The notes beneath the pieces were generated by a model. It saw only the letters and a list, made by a program, of their open reading frames with translations. It ran no database searches and had not been told where the DNA came from. A DNA stretch of 64,000 nucleotides from Saturnia japonica (lineage: Eukaryota; Arthropoda; Insecta; Lepidoptera; Saturniidae): positions 7,254,001 to 7,318,000 of the forward strand of contig CM065312.1 of NCBI GenBank assembly GCA_033032175.1, written 5' to 3'. A program made the translations under genes and the position numbers. Of this stretch, positions 56,831-64,000 are shown in pieces; within the stretch, counting starts at the first letter, position 1, and each line of letters begins with the position of its first letter.

Positions 56831-58149
56831 AAATTATTAATCGGGTAAAAAGAAACAAAAACCCGAAAACAGTAAAAACTTTTCTGTTTTATTTGATGAC
56901 CAGACGTCGTATTTAATTTAATAGTCTATGTATCTCTCATAAATACGGCGAATGTAACGACACCTCGTATGCTAAAATCAATGAAGCCGCTAAGGCTACA
57001 GAGCGTGCCAAAGAAATAGACATACATACATGTACGCTCGAAAAACAACCCTCCTATTTCGCAGTCGGGTAAAAAATATACCTACATTCGAATTGATAGT
57101 CTGTCTTTTTTTGAAGAAGGTTAAAAATTAATCTATAATAGTTTGAACTAAATTACTAAATTTGATCATGATCTACATGGTCGAATATGGTTTTAATATT
57201 CAAGGTCTCTCTATCATTACATTGGTACCTTTGCGAGATACCACACTCAAGTTGAAAAGCATCGGTTAATTTCTTCCGGTAGCTGTACTGAAAGCGAGTC
57301 CCATTTGTACCCAACTACGACAAAGCCAAAAGAAAGGATTATGTTTTAGCAGTCTATTTTTGCATTTACGTGTTTTCCACTGTAGCGCCTAAACTACTCA
57401 TCCGATTTTTATGAATGACGTGTCAATCGATTCGTTATTATGATCCAGGTGACAAAGGCTATATTTTATTAGAACAAAATCAATATGACAGATTTTATAT
57501 TAAAAAAGTGTGGAGATCTGATTTTTTTGCTATTGTATCGAGTGGAATGTTAAATGAACGAGGAGAAAACTCCGAGTTCATAAATATAAATATAGTACGA
57601 TATTAAATATAAATAAAATATAAGAAGTGACAGAAAACACAATGTCGTGCTATATTTTATTTCCGTAGTATGGTTATAGTTTTAAAAAAGAATTTTAGGT
57701 TTAAGCCGTTTACGATTTTCGGCTACATCCTAACTTAACTAACATAGGTGTGATTGTATTAAAACGTTCACCTTTTTTTATTGTAGCACTACAAAGTGAC
57801 GGTACTGTACCTCATAGTAATCTCTGACAAGTCTTAAAACAACAGCGACCATCGAGAAAATCAAAATAACAAAAAAGGAATTTCAAAATCAATCACAACA
57901 ATGCAATAATCAATAGTGAAGCGTAATCAACCACAGATAAACTGAGTTACGTAGTGTGTGTCCACCCCCCAGCTTAAATGCTAACCCGATCAAGCATAAT
58001 TTGGGACCAATTAGAATAATGGTCCGCACGCCGTGATGTATGCACGACCTAAAGTGCACAAAGAATGATGTGGAGTTGATTATATGTAAAAAAAATCTTA
58101 TAACAAACAACTAATTTATCCGGTATGACATCGACGACTATCAATAAAA
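56831..58149. other. Unassigned DNA with a small SINE remnant
   Basis: A family B-like remnant lies at about 57235-57305 ('gataccacactcaagttg', 'cttccggtagctgtactgaa'). The frame at 57415-57606 has no recognised family. A 'cgcagtcgggtaaaaa' word near 57059 resembles 18334. No gene is seen. Confidence 0.45.
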
Positions 58150-58235
58150 TCTGTCACAGACGGTTGCCATTGTTTTAGGATTGTACCGTACTTACCAATA
58201 ATTGCAATACAATAATTTTACCGAGCTAGTAAAAA
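58150..58235 (+). repeat. Family A repeat, 3' fragment
   Basis: 'ggttgccattgttttaggat' and 'tgtaccgtacttaccaataa' match the 3' ends of the copies at 43290 and 46860. Confidence 0.4.
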
Positions 58236-58334
58236 AAACTTAAAACAATTCAGATAACTTTTAGGACAAATAAAAGTGACATGAGTTTTGGTTATATTAT
58301 ACCTAAGCTTACTGAAAAATCGAATAAACCTTCA

Positions 58335-58445
58335 CAAGGTTACCACCTTCTTCTTCTTCCTTCTGCCCACTTGAGAACTCTTTGGCCCTATCGGTCATCC
58401 GTTCTACAAGCTACGTGCTCCACCCACTGTCACTCAGGTCTAAAT
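58335..58445. repeat. Dispersed repeat fragment
   Basis: 'ttgagaactctttggcccta', 'tcggtcatccgttctac' and 'acccactgtcactcagg' form a word series I recall from repeats in many moth genomes. There is one copy here, so the class is not assigned. Confidence 0.35.
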
Positions 58446-59848
58446 ATCCTTGGGTGATTATATATAGCTTTTAAACTTTGATTCCACAATATTTATAATG
58501 CGAAGTCTATTCTACGTATTTTCCAATTCGTTGATAAATGTTTAGGGAAACGTTTGTTCGGTTGTCCGGGAAGCGTCAATGTCGTCTGTACTCTAACTAG
58601 TTATGTACTTAACATGTACTGAATAGTGCATAGGACAAGAATACTGAATTTAAATCTATTGTTACAATATTTATATTTATGTACTTATGTACATTGCATA
58701 TATATCTATATATTTATTTATTTCAGGAAATTATATATTTATATATCTTGATTTAGTTCACTACTATATTAAAACTAAAAAAGACATGGTTTTATTAATA
58801 ACATCAAGATTATTTCATACCACCGTCGAACAATAGCAACCGCCTGTGTCTTCCTTCGCGTTAATTACAATATAAAGTTTTATATCAATAAAATATAGCC
58901 TATGTCACTCAGGGAGAATAAAGTTTTCTACAAGTCAAATAAATTTGAGAATAAAATCACTATTTCCAGAAATAATGTATATGAATTGTAAGTTAAAATG
59001 TTAAAATAATTATTGGAATAAGATCAAATAAATCATGATAATTAAATATTAAGTGAGCAATTCTTGTACCTATAAATATGTTATTGGTTTTTCAGAAACG
59101 GTTCTAACGATTTGGATCATTTTATTAATTTAGACAATATTTCACATTCCAAGTTTACTTAAGTGTATTTGTATGCCGATCAAAGCTCTGTTGCCCAGAT
59201 ATTATTATTAAGTATAGTATTGCGATAAAAAAAGTTTTAAGAATATAATTTTTATTATGCGACACTTGTAGACACTTTGTTCGAACATATTTGAAAAATT
59301 TAATTATGGAAAAAAAATTTAACGACACATTATTTAGATTAGATTTGTCGAATGTAATAAGAGTGCTTAGCTGTAAGCGAGTTTCTGATATACTTAAATA
59401 GTTATTATTTTTACTATTTTTATTTTAAATTTACTGATTATTATTTGAGTTTCCACTGTTCAGCTGCTGAATCTTGTTATGTTTCCTTTTAATAAACATT
59501 CGCAAGAATGGCAAATCACTTATTAAGTTATTTAAATTATGATTAGAAAAAAAAAATTGTTATTCTAATTTTAAAATATATTTTGTAATAATTGTAATAA
59601 CCACTTTATTATTTAACATTATAACAATAAACAATAGTGACTTTCTTGTTCCAGCCTGTGTAACTATATTCACATGAATACTCTACGGACGCTAGTACAC
59701 GGCGGCACATATCACAAATCATGTCATGCAATCGAACGAGACGCATGTTCCTAATAATTAGATTAGGTAGTTGTTGGACATAGGATAGACAATCACACAC
59801 AAATGGACATACGCGTGATAGGTACATTTCGTTAGTTTTTTTTTAATA
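58446..59848. other. Unassigned AT-rich DNA
   Basis: No gene is recognised. The minus frame at 59609-59827 is not supported by any motif. Confidence 0.45.
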
Positions 59849-60696
59849 TTTGGTCCTTACATATGAAATTAGCGTTTTGTCGTACTGACCACTTTGATCA
59901 GAAATATCTCCTGTTTGGTTAAGAATTTCAAATTCAAATTCATTTAGCTGTACATTTGAGTTTTGAAAGCAGTCATTCATTTGTTTTTTCCTCATTATTT
60001 TTTTCTTTGGCGTCGCTTATTACCGCACAATGGAAAACATGAAATATCGGCATATTTACGAGTACGAGTTCTACCGTGACACCAGTGCTGCAGAAACATC
60101 TCGAAGAATTAATTATGTATACGGCGCTGGTGTCGCAAAAGAAAGCATGGTACGTTTTTGGTTTCAAAGTTTTCGTTCTGGAAATTTCAACCCCGTAGAC
60201 GGCCGGAGACCAAAGTGGAAAATGAAGAATTAAAGGCTATTGTGGAAGCGGATCCACCACAAAGCACTCCAGAGATAGCTGCAGGCTTCGGGGTAAGTGA
60301 TAAAACTGTATTAATCCACTTGAAGAAAATCGGGAAAGTAAAAAAAACTTGAACAATGGCTACCTCATGAATTGAGTGAATCGAACTTGCTAACACGCGT
60401 CGACTGCTGTGTTACTTTGCTCAACCGACACAATAATGAAGGGATATTAAATCGAATCATTACTTGTGATGAAAAGTGGATACTGTACTATAATCGGGAG
60501 TGCTCGTCGCAATGGCTGAACCCTGGAGACCCAGCCAAATCCTGCCCTAAACGAAAATTGACTCAGAAAAAGTTACTTGTGAGTGTTTGGTGGACTAGCG
60601 CCGGTGTCGTTCACTAAAGCTTTCTAAAATCTGGCCAAATGATTACGGCAGATATCTATTGTACAAAATGCCAATTTCATATGTAAAAGGACCTAA
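59849..60696 (+). mobile_element. Internally deleted mariner, both ends present
   Basis: 848 bp with inverted ends of about 32 bp ('tttggtccttacatatgaaa' at the left; 'ttcatatgtaaaaggaccta' at the right) and flanking TA at 59847-59848 and 60697-60698. The right part of the transposase gene is missing: sequence jumps from 'ggcagatatctattgt' straight to the 3' terminal repeat. The element is non-autonomous but could be mobilised by a full-length relative. It is the same family as 53759-55308. Confidence 0.85.
60030..60660 (+). pseudogene. mariner transposase pseudogene, N-terminal and first catalytic part
   Basis: It starts at ATG 60030 ('MENMKYRHIYEYEFYRDTSA'), with the first helix-turn-helix ('AAETSRRINYVYG') and 'WFQSFRSGNFN'. 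A frameshift near 60190-60200 moves the frame to 'EELKAIVEADPPQSTPEIAA', the second helix-turn-helix. Another break occurs near 60345. The catalytic part then runs with 'TRVDCCVTLLNRHNNEG' and 'IITCDEKWILYY', stopping at 60615-60617 after 'VWWTSAGVVH'. The second and third catalytic aspartates are deleted, so no activity is possible. It supplies the N-terminal sequence that the related copy at 53759-55308 has lost. Confidence 0.85.
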
Positions 60697-60698
60697 TA

Positions 60699-61250
60699 CA
60701 AATCCCCTGTGTACCCCATCTAAACTAAATATGATTATATTATAAAGCTAATAATAATTTATTAGTGAGCATATTAATTAACAAACAATTTAAATTAAAA
60801 TACTGTTTAATATAGCTTTTAGTAGACAATAATTTTACATTATACAAGTAAGTTTTTATACTGTCATGCAGTATTATGTAAAAACCTCAGAATACATCGA
60901 GAGATGCATTTATATTGTTTCGTTAGAAAAGTACTTAGAATCTTTTTCGATTAATTCGATTAATTGTAGAGATAATGTTTATTTTATAATAATGCATTAT
61001 TTGTTACAAAGTGCTAGCATGAATCCAAACTGGTTCCATTAAAACTATATTTTAAAATATTTACTATTTGTCACAGTATAGTAAATTACAATACCATGAA
61101 AAAAAAAAAAAAAAAAAACATTAAAATATAACAATGCAAATTGAAAGTTCGTGCAATAGCCCTAAAGCGAACATTTTTGCACGAAACTGAAACATTTGGG
61201 CTTATAATTTTTCTTAGTTCATATGCATATATAAAATATGCATTTATGTA
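60699..61250. other. Unassigned AT-rich DNA
   Basis: A poly-A run of about 21 bases lies at 61099-61119. No gene is seen. Confidence 0.5.
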
Positions 61251-61284
61251 AGCGAGAATGATTGTTGCATCAATCATTCTCGCT
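61251..61284. other. Perfect 14 bp inverted repeat with 6-base loop
   Basis: 'agcgagaatgattg' and its exact complement 'caatcattctcgct' flank the loop 'ttgcat'. The pairing does not extend further outward. It is too short for a microRNA precursor, and no terminator role is expected in this type of genome. It may be the remnant of a transposon end or a cruciform-forming site. Confidence 0.85.
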
Positions 61285-62799
61285 GAACTTAAACCGGAAA
61301 GCTTTAAATTTAATACAATTGGTCAATAATTTTATTACGACATTTAGTTGAATATTTAATAAAATGTGTATCATGTGTAAAATTAATAATTTCATTCGCC
61401 TCTATCTTATTGTATACAATACAGCGAAAGTTCACTTGAGTTTTCTACATACTAAACTAAAAATAATCTAGAATGAAGACAGTCAACCAGATTCCAAAGA
61501 AATGCTGAAATTTTGTTTTTCCAATATGTTTTCCTTTTGTACCAAACGGCCAAACCCAAATTTGAACATAATTAGTACTCTGGTACCTGAATTAGGCAAA
61601 GAACCTGTGACTTGGGCATCGGAACAATAGAGATACACAAGGATAGCTAGCGGTAGATAGTTGGTCGAATAAGTTTAACACGGCTCTTTGGATAAAACCA
61701 TGGGGCACAGCTAGTTTATAATCAACAGAAACGTACACTAGCCTCTTAAGATCATAAACTCCAAATGATAGAAAATTGTCATTGGAATACTCAATGAAAT
61801 ATGTGATAAAAAGATCTAAGAATATAATGCCCAAGATAATTTCTCGTCGGGGCGCAAATAAATTAAAGGTGTCATTATTGAATTAAATCAATCCGTCACT
61901 ATAATGGGATCATAAGTAGAATGGCAAGGCCAAAAGTATGGCAGCAATTGCATTTTATCTAACCAAAACCAGGGAAAGAAATGTCTCACTCAACTGGTCT
62001 AGGTCCAAGGTTCTAAACCATGAAGCGTGAGTCATAAAATCTGTCTCAGCTCACGCAGCACCGTTCACAATACATATAAACATACCAGCCGGCAGCCGTT
62101 CAAAATAATTATTAAGCCAAATATTGCTTAACACAGCAGCTTATAGTTCAAAATGCAAGCCGCGAGGAAATCACCGATGCACTAATTATTTAGTACGTAG
62201 CTATTTCAGTGTTTCTATGAAAAAAGTCACGAGACAACGTGTCTTACGAAAACAAGTGCAATGTGCAAACTCGGTACACGATTGTACTGCCAAATGCAAA
62301 TCGCAGATTACAGAGTTACCAACATAAAAAATTACCAAAAATATTCTTATAAATGGAACTGAGATGCCGTTAAATGTATAGGCAATCACGGCATGCTCGT
62401 ATAACAATCAAACTTAAAAATAAATTTCCTACATAAAATAACATAAATATAAAGACTACATTTAATAACTAAGAATAAACACAAAGATTTTATATAAACC
62501 TAAATAATAATAATAAGACAAAGTGATAAAAATAATATGAGAACCTGCCAAGTGGATAACAAATAAAATAAACTAACATGTTTAAACTAATCAATTTAAG
62601 TCTTTTATTAGAGGAAGTTTTATGTAAATATACAATTACTTGAGACATTTTTTTTAATTGGCTGGAACACAATTAGAATATTTGCGTGCACTTATTTAAA
62701 GTGAGAACTATTATCCCCATTATTACCTAAATAAAAATTTGCTGTGATATCGACGCATAAAGGAATTCTATATATCACAAACCGAGCTTATAATCTTTA
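61285..62799. other. Unassigned DNA with one small repeat end
   Basis: A copy of the 8525-8628 repeat lies at about 61600-61715 (minus), ending 'aaccatggggcacagctagt'. The frames at 62124-62327 and 62201-62407 overlap each other on opposite strands and show no family resemblance. The remainder is AT-rich and unrecognised. Confidence 0.45.
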
Positions 62800-64000
62800 T
62801 ATACAAGGAGTCCAGAAAGGGTATCGGGTATTTGTAAGTTCAATGAAACAAAAATTATTTGTATGCAATAAAAAAGTTTATTGTTTATTATTAGCATATG
62901 AATTGGAGAATTATTTGGAAAAGATGATGTTATCCAAATGATGACCGTTAAGTTGCTGGCACTCTTCTAAACGGAAACGAAGATTGGCGATAACACCTTG
63001 ACACATAGCTATCGATATTGTTGCCATTTCTGACCTGATGTTTTGCTTTAACTGGGTTAGATTCGTCGGATTGTTTTGATAAACCTTACTTTTAAGGTAT
63101 CCCCATGCAAAATAGTCAAGCGGGCTAAGGTCGGGGCTTCTGGGAGGCCAGTTGATGTTACCCCTTCGCGAAATGACTTTATTAGGGAATAATTCGTTAA
63201 CAACTTCCATTGAGTCATTTGAGGTATGGCAAGTGGCCCCATCTTGCTGGAACCACGTTTTTGAGTTGAAACCTGCAAACTCCTGCAACTCTGGGACCAA
63301 AAAATTTCGCAACATATCGTAATAACGGTCACTATTCACATTAATTGCTCGGCCTCGTTGATCTTCATGAAAATAAGGACCAATTATGCCTTTAGCAGAC
63401 ACAGCGGCCCAAACAACGACCTTTGGGCTATGCAGGGGTCGTTCATGCTTTCGTCTCGGATTCTCTACTGCCCAGTACCGACAATTCTGCTTATTAACAT
63501 GACCATTCAGGTGAAAATTTGCTTCGTCACTGAACAGTATGTTGTTAAAGTTGTTAAATCGCTGCAGCATTTCGTTCGCAAAATTCAGTCGATTAGCATA
63601 GTCCGTATCCTTCAATTCTTGAACCAATTGAATTTTATAGGCTTTTAGATGTAAGTTTTTCTTTAAAATCGAATGTAAAGACGATTTTTTGATGTTCAAC
63701 GCTTGGCTTCGCTTTCGGATGGATAAAGACGGATTTTGACGAACCGACGCCTCAATTTCTTCAATTATTTCTTCATCGCAAACTGAACGAGGACGACCAG
63801 AGTTTTGAATTTTAACTGTCGCACCTGTATTCTCGAACATCCTGATCCATTTCCTAATGCTATCGTCACTTGGCGCGTGGCGTGTACGATATTCCGCACG
63901 ATAGAGACATTGAGCAGTCACTATTGAATCACCATTACGATAATACGCTCGTACGCAAAATGCGCGATGCGTCCCCGAGTACTGTTCCATCGTGACTAAA
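62800..64000 (-). mobile_element. IS630/Tc1/mariner-type transposon, DD41D group, cut by window edge
   Basis: An intact transposase gene fills almost the whole region. The 3' end is probably near 62800, where 'tatacaaggagtccagaaag', followed by 'ggtatcgggtatttg', looks like a terminal repeat after a TA. The other end lies beyond 64000, so terminal repeats and target duplication cannot be compared. Confidence 0.7.
62911..63990 (-). CDS. DD41D-type transposase, intact
   Basis: 359 residues from ATG at 63990-63988 to TAA at 62913-62911, with no stop or frameshift. It would bind the element ends and move the element by cut and paste at TA sites. Residues about 1-60 ('YSGTHRAFCVRAYYRNGDSI', 'SDDSIRKWIRMFENTG') form the first helix-turn-helix, DUF4817-like. 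Residues about 65-120 ('SGRPRSVCDEEI', 'SIRKRSQALNIKKSSLHSIL') form a second one. The catalytic domain follows, with 'ILFSDEANFHLNGHV' (first D), 'WFQQDGATCHTS' (second D) and 'WPPRSPDLSPLDYFAWGYLK' (third D). I count 41 residues between the second and third aspartates, the spacing reported for the rosa/DD41D group; the name is recalled, not tested. The intact frame suggests recent activity. It differs from both mariner families in the window. Confidence 0.85.
   Translation of the reverse strand: MEQYSGTHRAFCVRAYYRNGDSIVTAQCLYRAEYRTRHAPSDDSIRKWIRMFENTGATVKIQNSGRPRSVCDEEIIEEIEASVRQNPSLSIRKRSQALNIKKSSLHSILKKNLHLKAYKIQLVQELKDTDYANRLNFANEMLQRFNNFNNILFSDEANFHLNGHVNKQNCRYWAVENPRRKHERPLHSPKVVVWAAVSAKGIIGPYFHEDQRGRAINVNSDRYYDMLRNFLVPELQEFAGFNSKTWFQQDGATCHTSNDSMEVVNELFPNKVISRRGNINWPPRSPDLSPLDYFAWGYLKSKVYQNNPTNLTQLKQNIRSEMATISIAMCQGVIANLRFRLEECQQLNGHHLDNIIFSK

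Noticed and set aside
61099..61119. Poly-A run as the tail of a processed retrocopy
   Set aside because: No gene-like sequence or target duplication could be found next to it.

Overview
The window looks like intergenic or intronic DNA from an insect, most likely a moth or butterfly. It is AT-rich. I see no ribosomal RNA, true tRNA, CRISPR array or bacterial-type operon. It is packed with interspersed repeats whose ends match sequences I remember as common in Lepidoptera, such as copies starting 'agctgtgcccgcg' or 'agctgacccgcgcaacttcg'. The lepidopteran assignment is inference; the repeat structure is read directly.

Only one short stretch looks like a host protein-coding exon: 49646-49814 on the plus strand, resembling the takeout / juvenile-hormone-binding-protein family and ending in a good 5' splice site. 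Everything else with protein similarity comes from mobile elements.

Layout. 1-12000: old repeat fragments, including a 1.05 kb long-inverted-repeat (foldback) element at 2375-3422. 12059-13253: a decayed mariner. 14033-14722: the 3' part of a Jockey/CR1-group LINE. 16000-22700: tRNA-headed SINE copies and other repeats. 22692-29208: a nearly intact BEL/Pao LTR retrotransposon on the minus strand, with 329 bp LTRs differing at three bases, a TTGTG target duplication, a primer-binding site and a polypurine tract, but two in-frame TGA codons. 29214-36980: repeat fragments in mostly featureless DNA. 36983-37900: a broken C-terminal region with a CCHC finger followed by a PD-X14-E nuclease-like motif, like R2-type LINEs. 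39095-52470: many SINE and other repeat copies, plus a three-unit ~240 bp tandem repeat. 52885-55810: a three-layer nest (LINE broken by mariner, itself broken by a second LINE). 59849-60696: an internally deleted mariner of the same family. 62800-64000: an intact 359-residue IS630/Tc1/mariner-type transposase with DD41D spacing, running to the window edge.

The elements do not form a joint pathway. The window records successive invasions: old fragments, then nested LINE and mariner insertions, and comparatively young BEL and DD41D elements. Repeat families are labelled A to H here for convenience only.
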